Origin: Bacillota bacterium
GTDB taxonomy: Bacteria; Bacillota; Clostridia; Christensenellales; SZUA-584
DNA length: 64,000 nt
Assembly (NCBI GenBank): GCA_023436115.1
Contig: JAEZKQ010000003.1
Span: 41,929-105,928 of the forward strand
Direction of reading: 5' to 3'
Shown here: piece after piece, positions 8,646 through 17,388 of the stretch
Layout of the letters: every line of letters starts with the position of its first letter
Numbering within the stretch: the first letter of the stretch is position 1
The notes under the pieces: generated by a model
Told to the model about the DNA's origin: nothing
The model's input: the letters and a program-made list of their open reading frames with translations, nothing else
The model's database searches: none
Program-made: the position numbers and the translations under genes

Positions 8646-10271
8646 TCATTTTCTTTTTCTTCTCTGTTTCGCATTAGTTGAAACCTTATCCTGTTCTGTC
8701 ACAAGCCCGCTCTCCAGCGCATCCTGAAGTGCGTATTCACGAACCTCCGCCGACAACGGCTCCGTTGTATTTTCCATACGCTTAACCTCGGCAAGCAGCT
8801 CCTCGCGCATGGGAATATGCCCGTCCGGCATGCGCTCCAGATACTGACGCATCGATATTTTGCCGCCTTTAAGCAGGTTGTCCAGCGTCTGCACCACCCG
8901 GACTTCGCTCCACATCGTTGAAGGCCCCACGTCCACCTTAAGCCGCATGATGTAAGCGTCCAGCACATCGTCCGGCAGCGGCACATACACACGCCGCCCC
9001 TCCTGCTCAATCGGGATCATTCGCCCCGTACGGTAAAACTGCTTGATAAAATCCAGCCATATGAGGCCGACGTCCTCCACAAACGCGTAAAACCGCTCCT
9101 GCTGTGCTTGCAGCGGCACCAATGCCGCGTCGCGTGTGGCAATAAAAGCCGATGTATTGTCCGGGTTTTTTAGATTTCCCAGCGTCACGTCGTTGGCGCC
9201 CATCATGCGCATCGTCGTCTCCAACGTAGCGCTCAAACCTTTCCATGCGTCGTAAGACGCGCCGGGCGGCATCAAATATTGCGCCGCCCCCGCAATGTCG
9301 CCGTTCACGGCAATGGCCCCCGCAACCCTATTGCTCCATTCACGTATACGCGTGCGGTCAAATACCACCTTGGGAAAGCTCATCTGCATCTGGTTCAGCT
9401 GCGACAGCGCCAGTATCTTGTTCACAAACACCTGATTGGGTATCAGCCCTGTCACCTCAGCCACGCCATGGCACGAGTTCTTTCGGGTGTCCCAGTTCAT
9501 CAGCGCCACCGGATACCTTGTGAGCCGCGTATTCTTGGGCGGCTGTATCACTGCGTTGCGTACACTCTTCTCACACCACACATGGCCGTCCTGCTTATAC
9601 ATTTTCAACAGCACGTTGCACTTGCCCGCATCCTCCAGCTCAACCTTGCCAAGATCGCCTGATGTGTACTCGTTGTCCTCATCCGCCGTGATCTCATCCG
9701 CATTCTCGCAGCCGTTGGTCCGCGCTTCCTGCCTCACCTTGCTGACCAGTTCGCGAAACGCGAGTATGATATACGGCTGAGACTGCACATCTGCACTATT
9801 GGGGTTTCCCGGATAAAAGTTCACATTGTCGATCAGTTGTGTCGCGATATCCCCGGTAAGCGCCTGCCCTGTTTCCAGTGCCGTGTCCCAATAAAAATAT
9901 TGCACATAGTCGCCTGTTATCGCGGCCTGCTTCAACCCCTCCTTGGTCAAATAGTCCATCTTGAGCCGTTCCCATAGCATATCGCAGTAAGCCGATATCT
10001 GCCGTGCGTAAATATCGATATCGCCGCCGTCGCTTACACCCTCCGCGAAGAACTTAAGCTTGAGCCTCCTGTCCGTCACCGCCGCGATCTTCCATGCCGA
10101 CGCATAGCGTATAAAGTTGACCACAGGCGTGGGCAGCCCCTCATGCGGAATACCCACCCACTGATCGCCCGCGAAAAACCGCTCATTGATATCCACCGTA
10201 TGGTACAAATTAATACGCGCCTTGTAGTCAATACCCTGCTCGTACTCCTGCCAAATCTTCGTGCTGCTCAT
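8646..10271 (-). CDS. Phage portal protein
   Basis: The 541-residue protein has the features of podovirus-type portals: an N-terminal NERFFAGDQWVG...PTPVVNFIRYASAWKIAAVTDRR segment, a central MNWDTRKNSCHGVAEVTGLIPNQ stretch, and a long C-terminal helical region with a basic tail (KQRRKRK). The portal forms the dodecameric gate through which DNA enters the head. Its start overlaps the preceding small gene by ATGA, with GGGGAGCGCGT upstream, so the two are translationally coupled. The terminase genes that usually come just before a portal are absent; the next sequence upstream is unrelated. Confidence 0.85.
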   Translation of the reverse strand: MSSTKIWQEYEQGIDYKARINLYHTVDINERFFAGDQWVGIPHEGLPTPVVNFIRYASAWKIAAVTDRRLKLKFFAEGVSDGGDIDIYARQISAYCDMLWERLKMDYLTKEGLKQAAITGDYVQYFYWDTALETGQALTGDIATQLIDNVNFYPGNPNSADVQSQPYIILAFRELVSKVRQEARTNGCENADEITADEDNEYTSGDLGKVELEDAGKCNVLLKMYKQDGHVWCEKSVRNAVIQPPKNTRLTRYPVALMNWDTRKNSCHGVAEVTGLIPNQVFVNKILALSQLNQMQMSFPKVVFDRTRIREWSNRVAGAIAVNGDIAGAAQYLMPPGASYDAWKGLSATLETTMRMMGANDVTLGNLKNPDNTSAFIATRDAALVPLQAQQERFYAFVEDVGLIWLDFIKQFYRTGRMIPIEQEGRRVYVPLPDDVLDAYIMRLKVDVGPSTMWSEVRVVQTLDNLLKGGKISMRQYLERMPDGHIPMREELLAEVKRMENTTEPLSAEVREYALQDALESGLVTEQDKVSTNAKQRRKRK

Positions 10272-10471
10272 ACGCGCTCCCCATACGGATCATAATCCAG
10301 TATTGCCTCATACTTTTTCATCAGCGCATCCTGCTCCTGTGTCGACCTGCCGCTTGTCATACGTCTGTCCCCGCGCTGTCCAGCACCGTCCTTTATACCC
10401 TGTCTGTAACAAACCAAGCCCGTTACGACCACGGCCAGTCCCATCGCCGCACCAACCAGTATCTCCGCCAT
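10268..10471 (-). CDS. Small single-span membrane protein at the head of the phage operon
   Basis: The best start is the ATG at 10471 (MAEILVGAAMGLAVVV), with GGGGAGGG 6 nt upstream; a longer frame back to 10585 lacks a site. The 67 residues hold one membrane helix (about 3-23) and a hydrophilic, basic tail rich in Asp, Arg and Gln (KDGAGQRGDRRMTSGRSTQEQ). Its stop overlaps the portal start. It may be a holin-like or membrane-anchoring phage protein; I do not recognise a family. It is the first gene of the phage structural operon in this window. Confidence 0.6.
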   Translation of the reverse strand: MAEILVGAAMGLAVVVTGLVCYRQGIKDGAGQRGDRRMTSGRSTQEQDALMKKYEAILDYDPYGERV

Positions 10472-10732
10472 GCTAAACCCTCCCCAGCTGAAAATAAAAA
10501 AAGCGCCACTCTGCGCCCTGCCGATACTATCTAACTTCTCCCGTAGGAGTGTTCCTTGCCCTTGCCAATATCTCGTTATGGCCATTCTTACACATCGCCC
10601 CTCTCAAAATCGCTCATACTGCTTGCATTGGTCATTGCACCACCGCAGACACATATGGTATTACACTCATATACTTCCACTATAGGCGTTATACACCAGA
10701 TTATTCTGAACACTTAATAGCATTGAGGACGT
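10472..10732. other. Intergenic region between the phage operon and the divergent membrane-protein gene
   Basis: No gene is supported here. The region must hold the 5' end of the phage operon (minus strand) and the promoter of the AT-rich gene at 10733 (plus strand). I do not see a clean -35/-10 pair for either. No terminase fragment is recognisable on either strand. Confidence 0.4.
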
Positions 10733-11492
10733 ATGAATTACCACCCAACTTTTAATGAGTACATGTATTCCAGAAAGGATAACATAGTCAAAAGTGCCAA
10801 CGGCTATTGTTACCTGATTACCAACTCAAAAATCTTTTCTATCATTTTTAAATGCCTTGTGTTTATAATTCCTGTTGGAATTCCTCTTCTTCAGTTACTT
10901 ATATCCAGGGACCAACGATGGCCCAACATCGTATCGGATTGTGTCGTATTGGCTGCATTAACTGATTTTAGCATCAATAAAATCCAGTACTTGAAAACGG
11001 CCTTTAAAGAAATTAATGAAACGGACATCATTCAATATGATGACAAAACAAGAGAATGGCTCAATTGGGGGCTCTGTTTTTTTGATTTTCGCGTTGCTCA
11101 ATAGCTATACCGCAACCTTTATAAGGAGCCAGATCGATAACAATATCCGTTTGTCATCGATATATATCACCATTGACAGCTCAGTTCAAGAAAGTATTGT
11201 AACCGGTGATTTCTCAGGGGCTGATGAAATCCTCATACCCTATGATAATACACAGTCCTTCGACGCTCACTTCAATGCCACTGTCAGCGGCTCTCCCGAT
11301 CCCATTCTCATAACAGTTGATAATAAACCTATTACTAAGAATTTTATAAATAGGCAACAAAGTTGGTTTTGGGAGCCAGATTATTTTACTCAGAACTGCT
11401 CGGCATTTGTCGATGTGCACGATGGCTCCGTTCTTGAATTTGACTGCGGCTCGCTTCACCGCGAATGGACATTTCGTTGTCAATCGAAATAA
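10733..11492 (+). pseudogene. Membrane protein gene interrupted by a frameshift in a T7 run
   Basis: Two overlapping frames look like one gene. The first starts at ATG 10733 (GAGG upstream), has a membrane region at about residues 34-62, and ends in ...WLNWGLCFFDFRVAQ. The second frame carries on as LIFALLNSYTATFIRSQ and runs to 11492. Dropping one T from the T7 run at 11077-11083 joins them so that WGLCFFLIFALLNSYTATF becomes a second membrane helix, followed by a beta-rich outer domain of about 125 residues; total about 252 residues. AT-rich, unlike its neighbours, and not a known family. It may be a decayed gene, a sequencing indel, or +1 slippage. Confidence 0.6.
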
Positions 11493-11843
11493 TCAGCAAC
11501 TCAGTGTCGGTATTTGTCCGTTCCGTCATACTGGGCGCAATGAAGCATCTCCCGTCTTATACCAACATCAAACCGCAGGGACGGCTACGTGTGCCCCCTT
11601 TCGGGTATTGGCCGCCCTTCTAATTCTTTAATATCGTGTTTTTGACCGCTCATTGTCTCGTTATGGCCATTGTTCGATATGAGTCCTCGCTAAATCGCTC
11701 ATGATTTCATTTAACACAATGATTGTCAGACAGAAACCCCATACTATATTTTCATATTTCCTTTATCCCTCTCTCACAACCGCTCATTAATCCTTATGTC
11801 TGACAGACGATTTCTCAACAGCTTCGCAATCATCATGCAGCAT
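11493..11843. repeat. Intergenic region with a degenerate palindromic repeat
   Basis: Around 11575-11630 lies GGACGGCTACGTGTGCCCCC...GGTATTGGCCGCCC, a degenerate member of the dispersed family with the same inner GTGTGCCC(T)TT(A)GGGTA segment as copies at 6.07 and 31.49 kb. Between 11640 and 11790 two AT-rich stretches repeat the theme CTCGTTATGGCCATT, also present near 10565, hinting at a second short repeat. No gene is seen. Confidence 0.5.
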
Positions 11844-12575
11844 TCAGGTTCCCACGTCATCATCTGCAAAAAGCGCCGCCGCGCGCCGTTCGTCATACCC
11901 CGTTGCCTCACGCATCATATCGGTCAGCGAGATGCCTTTGCTTTTAAGGTCATCCATATCCACATCGCGTACCAGCCTGCCTTTGTGCAGAACGATCGCC
12001 CGGTCGATAAAATTCTCCACCTCCTGCACAAGATGCGTGCAGATCATGATCGTCTCATTTTCCTTAAGTCCTCCGGCTATGATCTTTAAAAGATCAATCC
12101 GCGTAAATAGATCCTTGCCCGAAAACGGCTCATCCATAAACACATAGTCCACGCCGCGGCAAACCCCCGCTGCCAGCTCAGCTTTGGCGCGCTCCCCCTT
12201 AGACATTTGCCGGATTGGCCTGTCGGGCAGCTCAAAGAATTGCAGAAGCTTCTTATAGCGCACCCAGTCAAAACGCGGATAGAACTCCGCAAGGAAATCC
12301 CCCGTCTGCATGGGCGTCATCTTACCCACCGATGCGCCCTCGCCGCTGATAAACGCGCATTTTTCCCGTATCCCCTCGCCGCTTTGCCCGTCCAGCGTGA
12401 CTTCTCCGCTGTAAGGTTGATAAAGCCCGAGCAAACACCGCATCAGCGTGGTCTTTCCCGCGCCGTTCTCGCCCAGCAGCCCCACGATCTGTCCACGCGG
12501 CAACTCAAGGCTCACATCATACAATGCCGTATGGCCGCTTCGAAACATATATCCGACTTTCTCCGCCTTCATCAT
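11844..12575 (-). CDS. ABC transporter ATP-binding protein (YtrB-like)
   Basis: The start is the ATG at 12575, overlapping the previous stop by ATGA, with AAGGAGAAGCAGTC upstream; the 243-residue product begins MMKAEKVGYMFRSG. It carries Walker A GENGAGKTT, signature MSKGERAKAELAAG and Walker B VFMDEP, followed by a D-loop and switch His (THLVQE). It is the last gene of the GntR-regulated operon and supplies energy to the permease at 14088. This arrangement (GntR, permease, extra membrane protein, ATPase) matches YtrA-type operons that respond to cell-wall-active antibiotics. The signature is MSKGE rather than LSGGQ, as in this subfamily. Confidence 0.88.
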   Translation of the reverse strand: MMKAEKVGYMFRSGHTALYDVSLELPRGQIVGLLGENGAGKTTLMRCLLGLYQPYSGEVTLDGQSGEGIREKCAFISGEGASVGKMTPMQTGDFLAEFYPRFDWVRYKKLLQFFELPDRPIRQMSKGERAKAELAAGVCRGVDYVFMDEPFSGKDLFTRIDLLKIIAGGLKENETIMICTHLVQEVENFIDRAIVLHKGRLVRDVDMDDLKSKGISLTDMMREATGYDERRAAALFADDDVGT

Positions 12576-14074
12576 GACTGCTTCTCCTTTACAAACTCTT
12601 CGGCCACCCACAGCTGCCTCGACCACACGTTGCCGTAATAGTTATTATCCTGAAACTCCGTCAATTGATATGAAGGCGTGATATCGTCTTTCGTATCCGT
12701 GACTACCTCGCCCCGGTAAAGCACAGCGCCCTCTTCATCAAGTATGCTCAAATAATCATGATTTGGATAATAAAAATGCTCTGCCTGTATTTCATCTTCG
12801 CTGCGACCCGTTTCCAGCAGCACCCATCTTGAATCCACAAACGCACAACCTTTTAGCAAAGGCTGCACCGCCAGCACCGATCGCAGCCGCGTCTGCTCAC
12901 CCAGCTCTATGCAGAAAAGCATATCTTCCTCGTCTGACTGGATGGCTTCCCCGGTCTCCTCATCATAGACATATATGTCCGACAGATGATAGCAAAGCAT
13001 CTTTGAGCCTTTGCTATCAATTATGTAGATATTTCCAACCAACTCGCGCTGGGGAGACATCTTCGCGATCTGCACCTCGTTCAGCAAAGCCCCGTCCATA
13101 TCATACACACGCAGCCTGAGCATACCGTCTGCCACTAGCAGCAGGCATAGCCTGCCGTCCACCACATCCAGCCTCAGCGTCCGCATCGCGTGCCCGTCCA
13201 CCGGAAACGTCACCACCGGAGTAACCGAACCATAGGGAACCTGCGTATCGTTATAATATTCATATTTGCCGTCCATCAACGATGGCTCTATCATGTTGAC
13301 GTAGCTGCCCCATTCGTCCACGCGGTAAATCGCGCTGGTGCCGCCATAAAGAGGACTCAGCGCAGGCGTGAAATAGACCGTTCCGTTCTCATCCTGCGTT
13401 GACAAATCAGCAGAAACGTAGTATTCCTCATTCGTATATTGTGTCTTCTTATAGTCCATACCCATATATTCATAAGGCGATACGCCCGGCTCTATCGGCC
13501 GTGCCTCTCCCTGCGCTGATAAATTCTGCTTATAAACGTCTTTATAGCTTTCGTATTTAAATACGAACGGATGGCTTTCATCATATACCGTGACATCAGT
13601 CATCACCTGTACGCGGTCACTATAGATGCTTTCAATGGTATTACGGCTTATTTCGGCTGATACACGAACAAAATCCGCCGCTCTTCTCATATGCGTCACC
13701 CAAGACTCGTACTTCTCATATACATCCTCGAGCCGGGTATCCATCTCCATCACAACATCCGCATCCTCGTGCTCCGTATAATACTGAGAGAAGCTTCTCG
13801 TTTTTTCAGGATAGTAGCTCTTAATGGGCGGCAGATATTCGAATGTATGGTTAAGCTCTCCCTCGTCCACGGTTATATGCTGCGTATGTGCACCGTCGCT
13901 CAGCGTCATCTGTATCACCAGATCATCAAGCTGTGAAGCGTCCCCCGCAATATCTTTAAGTGCGTATGTGCCTGCATCCGCGCTCAGCCGAATGCCCAGC
14001 CATGCCCCCGCTATCACCAGCAGGCACAGCAAAGCGCTGATGACTACCTCATACCTTGCAATAAAAGCTTTCAT
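12572..14074 (-). CDS. Large membrane-anchored extracellular protein of the GntR/ABC operon
   Basis: The start is the ATG at 14074 (MKAFIARYEVVIS), with GGGAGGGATAAG upstream. The 500-residue product has one N-terminal membrane helix (about 10-30, ISALLCLLVIAGAWLGI) and a long acidic outer region. Its C-terminal half has short WD/beta-propeller-like repeats (LVADGMLRLRVYDMDGALL; NIYIIDSKGSKMLCYHLSDIYVYDEETGE). The gene lies between permease and ATPase genes of one operon, so it is probably an accessory or sensor subunit of that transporter. I do not recognise a named family. No catalytic motif is visible. Confidence 0.65.
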   Translation of the reverse strand: MKAFIARYEVVISALLCLLVIAGAWLGIRLSADAGTYALKDIAGDASQLDDLVIQMTLSDGAHTQHITVDEGELNHTFEYLPPIKSYYPEKTRSFSQYYTEHEDADVVMEMDTRLEDVYEKYESWVTHMRRAADFVRVSAEISRNTIESIYSDRVQVMTDVTVYDESHPFVFKYESYKDVYKQNLSAQGEARPIEPGVSPYEYMGMDYKKTQYTNEEYYVSADLSTQDENGTVYFTPALSPLYGGTSAIYRVDEWGSYVNMIEPSLMDGKYEYYNDTQVPYGSVTPVVTFPVDGHAMRTLRLDVVDGRLCLLLVADGMLRLRVYDMDGALLNEVQIAKMSPQRELVGNIYIIDSKGSKMLCYHLSDIYVYDEETGEAIQSDEEDMLFCIELGEQTRLRSVLAVQPLLKGCAFVDSRWVLLETGRSEDEIQAEHFYYPNHDYLSILDEEGAVLYRGEVVTDTKDDITPSYQLTEFQDNNYYGNVWSRQLWVAEEFVKEKQS

Positions 14075-14087
14075 CTTATCCCTCCCG

Positions 14088-14894
14088 TCACACGACATTG
14101 GCACTGCGGTTTAAACGGTAAACACTCACAGCCAACATATATACCAGCGCCAGCCCCATCAGTACCGTTCGCCAAACAAACCCATTCAGCTCAATCCCCC
14201 ACATGCTGTTCATTCTCTGGGTGACCACAAAAATCAGCAAAACAAATGTGAGCAGCATTGTCACAACCGCGATATGTTTTTTCTCACCCAGCAGCCCATA
14301 AGCCGGCAGGCAGCCCGCTGTGAATATCAGCAGCAGCGAGCTTAATGCCTCAGGTATGCCCATGGGCAGCAATATGTGAAACAGATCGCCGCGCACCACC
14401 GCTAAAAATAATCCGTTTGTCCGCGCCATAGCAAACGGCAGCACTGTTTTGTATACCCTTTCATATTCCACAGCCGTGCTTTCACAGGCCGCCGTCACAG
14501 GCCCGTAAGCCAGTATCAGCGCCAGCGTCTGCACCGCCCAAAGCATCAGTATGCCGATGACCCCTGCTGTACAGTAGGCGAAGAGCACGTGCCGCCGCGG
14601 CATGGGCAGCATCATCACCACCGCATAGCCTTTGTTACGATGGATATCCATAAAAATCTGTAATATTAAGAGAAGCATAAATACGCCGACAGCTCCGAAA
14701 AACACAGTCGCGATACCGCTCGCGCTTATCAATGCCTCGTACGGCTGTGTAAAGCTTTCAAGGTTTACGCTGCCTATCAGCTTTGCGAACGTCAACACGA
14801 TAAGCGCCGCGCACATCACCATGACGCGCAAAAACACCCCTTTAAACACCTGACGCGTCAGCTTATAATAGCCGCTCTCAAAAAAACGCTTCAT
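14088..14894 (-). CDS. ABC-2-type permease of the GntR-regulated operon
   Basis: The start is the ATG at 14894, overlapping the regulator's stop by ATGA, with GGGAGGACGAAGA upstream. The 268-residue product begins MKRFFESGYYKLTRQVFKG and has about six membrane helices, including segments near 20-45, 60-85, 100-130, 180-200 and 225-250. The GYAVVMMLPMPRRHVLFAYC loop after helix 2 is typical of bacterial ABC-2 permeases of the YtrC type. With the ATPase at 11844 it would form an exporter. Its substrate cannot be read. Confidence 0.75.
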   Translation of the reverse strand: MKRFFESGYYKLTRQVFKGVFLRVMVMCAALIVLTFAKLIGSVNLESFTQPYEALISASGIATVFFGAVGVFMLLLILQIFMDIHRNKGYAVVMMLPMPRRHVLFAYCTAGVIGILMLWAVQTLALILAYGPVTAACESTAVEYERVYKTVLPFAMARTNGLFLAVVRGDLFHILLPMGIPEALSSLLLIFTAGCLPAYGLLGEKKHIAVVTMLLTFVLLIFVVTQRMNSMWGIELNGFVWRTVLMGLALVYMLAVSVYRLNRSANVV

Positions 14895-15271
14895 TCTTCG
14901 TCCTCCCAATATTGTCTGATCAGCTCTACCACCCGCTCGCAGGACAGTCTGCTCTCGCGCGCCTGAGCCACGAATTCTCGTACAAAAACTTGTGTCAGCT
15001 CGGTCTCGATGCTTTTTAAAACCTCCGGCGTTACGCGCAGCAACGATATCGCGTTGCGCGGTGTCTCCACGAACCTCTCATCCTCCATCTGTTTGAACGC
15101 CTTTTGCACCGTATTCGGATTTATGCCCAGCACCGCAGCCACTTCACGCCTTGACGGCAAAGCGTCTCCGTCCGCCGCATCGCCGCGCAGTATGCACCGT
15201 TTCACAAAGTTCACAAGCTGTATATAAACCGGCTCTTTTCCATTAAGTTTTATCATTGAAAAATCAACCAA
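14891..15271 (-). CDS. GntR family regulator, YtrA type
   Basis: The product has an N-terminal winged helix with YIQLVNFVKRCILRGDAADGD followed by LPSRREVAAVLGINPNTVQKAF, the hallmark of the YtrA branch of GntR, and only a short C-terminal dimer helix. The best start is a TTG at 15271, since AGAGGTGG lies 6 nt before it; the first ATG (15256) is too far from that site. The 126-residue protein is the first gene of the operon. A perfect 22-nt palindrome over the -10 box of its own promoter is very probably its operator. Confidence 0.87.
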   Translation of the reverse strand: MVDFSMIKLNGKEPVYIQLVNFVKRCILRGDAADGDALPSRREVAAVLGINPNTVQKAFKQMEDERFVETPRNAISLLRVTPEVLKSIETELTQVFVREFVAQARESRLSCERVVELIRQYWEDEE

Positions 15272-15289
15272 TGTTTTCCACCTCTCAAT

Positions 15290-15322
15290 CTGTATTATAC
15301 GTATAATACAGTTGTGTGTCAA
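15290..15322 (-). promoter_or_regulatory. Consensus sigma-A promoter with perfect palindromic operator
   Basis: On the minus strand TTGACA (15322-15317) and TATAAT (15299-15294) are separated by exactly 17 nt. The -10 lies inside a perfect 22-nt palindrome at 15290-15311 (half-site CTGTATTATAC followed directly by its reverse complement). A repressor dimer here would block RNA polymerase. The GntR/YtrA gene starts 19 bp downstream, so this is best read as autoregulation of the ABC operon. Confidence 0.88.
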
Positions 15323-15682
15323 TAGAATTTTTAGCGATCGCCCCTCACATACCTATAATTATTAATGGCGGCTCTCCACAGTCACCCGCCTAATGCCCTC
15401 AGCGGCGCTCACGTCATTTTTCGCATTTAATCCCATCGGCGCACCATAGGAGGCGGGTCTGTGCTGTGTGCTTTCAAGGTATTTTAAGCGAAACTTTAGG
15501 CAGGCAAGAATATGCGGGAAACCACCTTGGATATCGTTCATAACGTCCAGTAAGATCCACAACAAATTAGACTTCTTGATTCTGATTTCCAAAATTGCGG
15601 TATATACACTGATCCTGTTATGCTATATTTAGACTATACATATAATGATTTGCACAAATATAATTCAAGGAGGCCATTAAAA
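15323..15682. other. Intergenic region, degenerate repeat, no clear gene
   Basis: The stretch 15400-15500 has a worn copy of the dispersed repeat (GGAGGCGGGTCTGTGCTGTGTGC). An open frame on the minus strand here (15592-15362) lacks a ribosome site and family features. The promoter and AAGGAGG site of the AIM24 gene lie at the right end. Confidence 0.45.
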
Positions 15683-16462
15683 ATGTTCTGTCCAAAATGC
15701 GGCGCTGCCATAGCTGACGGCGCTAAATTCTGCAACGCTTGCGGCACAGCTTTCACCAATGCATCCAATACGCCAAAACAACTAAAATACAACATCTTCG
15801 GCGGTAATCTTCCGGCTGTGTCTATCTTCTTAGACCCCGGCGAAAGCATCTACACCCAGTCGGGCGGCATGGTCTGGATGGACGCGGGTATCACCATGGA
15901 AACCAACATGAAAGGCGGCCTTATGAAGGGTTTGGGTCGCATGTTCTCGGGCGATTCGCTTTTTATGGCCACCTATACCTCTGCCGCTCCCCATCAGGAA
16001 CTAGCCGTTGCCAGCACCTTCCCCGGTGCCATACTCGATCTTGATCTAAACGGCAATTCCATCATCGCTCAGAAATCCGCGTTCCTTTGCGCCCAGCCCG
16101 ACGTCACACTGAGTGCTTTTGTCACGCGCGGTATCGGGGCGGGCCTGTTCGGCGGCGAAGGCTTCATACTCCAGCGTCTGTCCGGCTTTGGCAAGGTGTT
16201 CCTTGAAATCGACGGCAGCCTTGTGGCACGCACACTCGCTCCCGGCCAAACCATCAAGGTAGATACGGGCAACGTCGCCGCTTTTGACGACACCGTGGGG
16301 TACCACACCGAAATGATCAAGGGCTTTAAAAACATACTCTTCGGCGGCGAAGGCCTCTTCCTCACCACGCTGACCGGACCCGGACGCGTCTGGCTACAAA
16401 CCATGACCCTCCCCGGCTTCGCCAAGCAGCTCATCCCTTTCATCCCCCATTCGTCGAATTAG
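15683..16462 (+). CDS. AIM24 family protein with N-terminal zinc ribbon
   Basis: The chosen start is the ATG at 15683, 9 nt after AAGGAGG, giving 259 residues. Residues 3-21 form a zinc ribbon (CPKCG...FCNACG). The rest is the AIM24/TIGR00266 beta-rich domain, with the typical GGMVWMDAGITMETNM segment, repeated GAGLFGGEGFILQRLSG and NILFGGEGLFLTTLTGPG strands, and a final VWLQTM. The bacterial members' role is not settled; the mitochondrial relative acts in inner-membrane organisation. The gene stands alone, and a strong hairpin follows it. Codon use matches the GC-rich backbone. Confidence 0.88.
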   Translation: MFCPKCGAAIADGAKFCNACGTAFTNASNTPKQLKYNIFGGNLPAVSIFLDPGESIYTQSGGMVWMDAGITMETNMKGGLMKGLGRMFSGDSLFMATYTSAAPHQELAVASTFPGAILDLDLNGNSIIAQKSAFLCAQPDVTLSAFVTRGIGAGLFGGEGFILQRLSGFGKVFLEIDGSLVARTLAPGQTIKVDTGNVAAFDDTVGYHTEMIKGFKNILFGGEGLFLTTLTGPGRVWLQTMTLPGFAKQLIPFIPHSSN

Positions 16463-16475
16463 CACATTAAACAAT

Positions 16476-16509
16476 GAGTAGAGCTATCCGAAGCATGGTA
16501 GCTCTACTC
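16476..16509. terminator. Hairpin between AIM24 and HNH genes
   Basis: Perfect 11-bp arms GAGTAGAGCTA (16476-16486) and TAGCTCTACTC (16499-16509) enclose a 12-nt loop, 13 bp after the AIM24 stop. There is no clear T-run, so it may be a weak terminator or an mRNA-stabilising hairpin. Confidence 0.5.
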
Positions 16510-16536
16510 AAGATTTAACAGATTTGAGGAACTGAT

Positions 16537-17388
16537 ATGGATACAAATGAAAACTACGTCTATCAATCTGAGGTGAATTGGTCAATACTCACTGAGGGGT
16601 TAACCTTACCAGTTAAAACACAAGTCGTCTTTTCTCGAAATATGGGTAGATTTCTTCAAAGGGGAGAATCAAAGCAAATCACTTTATACCTTAATGGAAA
16701 AGGTTATAGCGCAACGATTCGCAATGTCAATTTTGACAGCAAATTTAATAGAAAAAAGGATACTTTGCAAATCAGGTATTCTCGAAATGGCGAACTAGCA
16801 AAGGCGTTGCAAACAATATTTTGTGTGAGTTATGATTATATAAAAATTCAAAGAGAACTGTTGCATGATGGGAACAGGGCAATGATAAAGCTGCCTGCTA
16901 ACTTTAAAGAATACATCGCAATTTATACAACAGAATATGAAGATGCTTATATTCTTGATACTATACAAGTCAATGATGTTCATTATCTAAAGCAGATCGT
17001 CCAAGACAAGCCTGAACGTGCCATAGAGTCTAGCTTCAATTACAGGGATGAAGATAAATCTGCAAACATTTTTGAAGATTCGCGCACTGTAAAAATAAGA
17101 AAGCTTAACAGAAAAATTGGTGATAACCTCAAGCTTCTTTATAGCTATAAATGTCAAATCTGTGGACAGTCTGTTGGAAAGCTTTATGGCGCTCTTTGCG
17201 CTGAATCACATCATATTGACTATTTCGTGAATAGTCTAAATAATGATGCCAATAACCAGCTTATTGTCTGCCCAGATCACCATAGCATTATACATGAGAC
17301 GAACCCCACATTTGATCGGCAGAAACTAATATATACTTACCCTAACGGGTACAGAGAGGGCTTGCAGATAAATTATCACCTTAATTAA
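16537..17388 (+). CDS. HNH endonuclease, restriction-like, AT-rich
   Basis: This 283-residue protein has a C-terminal HNH domain: zinc pair C206xxC209, catalytic-region H225-H226 (ESHHIDYF), then NNQLIVCPDHHSIIHETNP with C245, H248/H249 and H253. The N-terminal 190 residues are beta-rich and unlike common HNH homing enzymes, so they may recognise DNA or a modified base. GAGGAACTGAT precedes the ATG. Base composition is far more AT-rich than the AIM24 gene before it, suggesting recent transfer. No methyltransferase gene is adjacent. A role in restricting foreign or modified DNA is inferred. Confidence 0.8.
   Translation: MDTNENYVYQSEVNWSILTEGLTLPVKTQVVFSRNMGRFLQRGESKQITLYLNGKGYSATIRNVNFDSKFNRKKDTLQIRYSRNGELAKALQTIFCVSYDYIKIQRELLHDGNRAMIKLPANFKEYIAIYTTEYEDAYILDTIQVNDVHYLKQIVQDKPERAIESSFNYRDEDKSANIFEDSRTVKIRKLNRKIGDNLKLLYSYKCQICGQSVGKLYGALCAESHHIDYFVNSLNNDANNQLIVCPDHHSIIHETNPTFDRQKLIYTYPNGYREGLQINYHLN

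Noticed and set aside
15362..15592. Minus-strand frame of 76 codons
   Set aside because: No ribosome site, no family signal, and it runs through a worn repeat.
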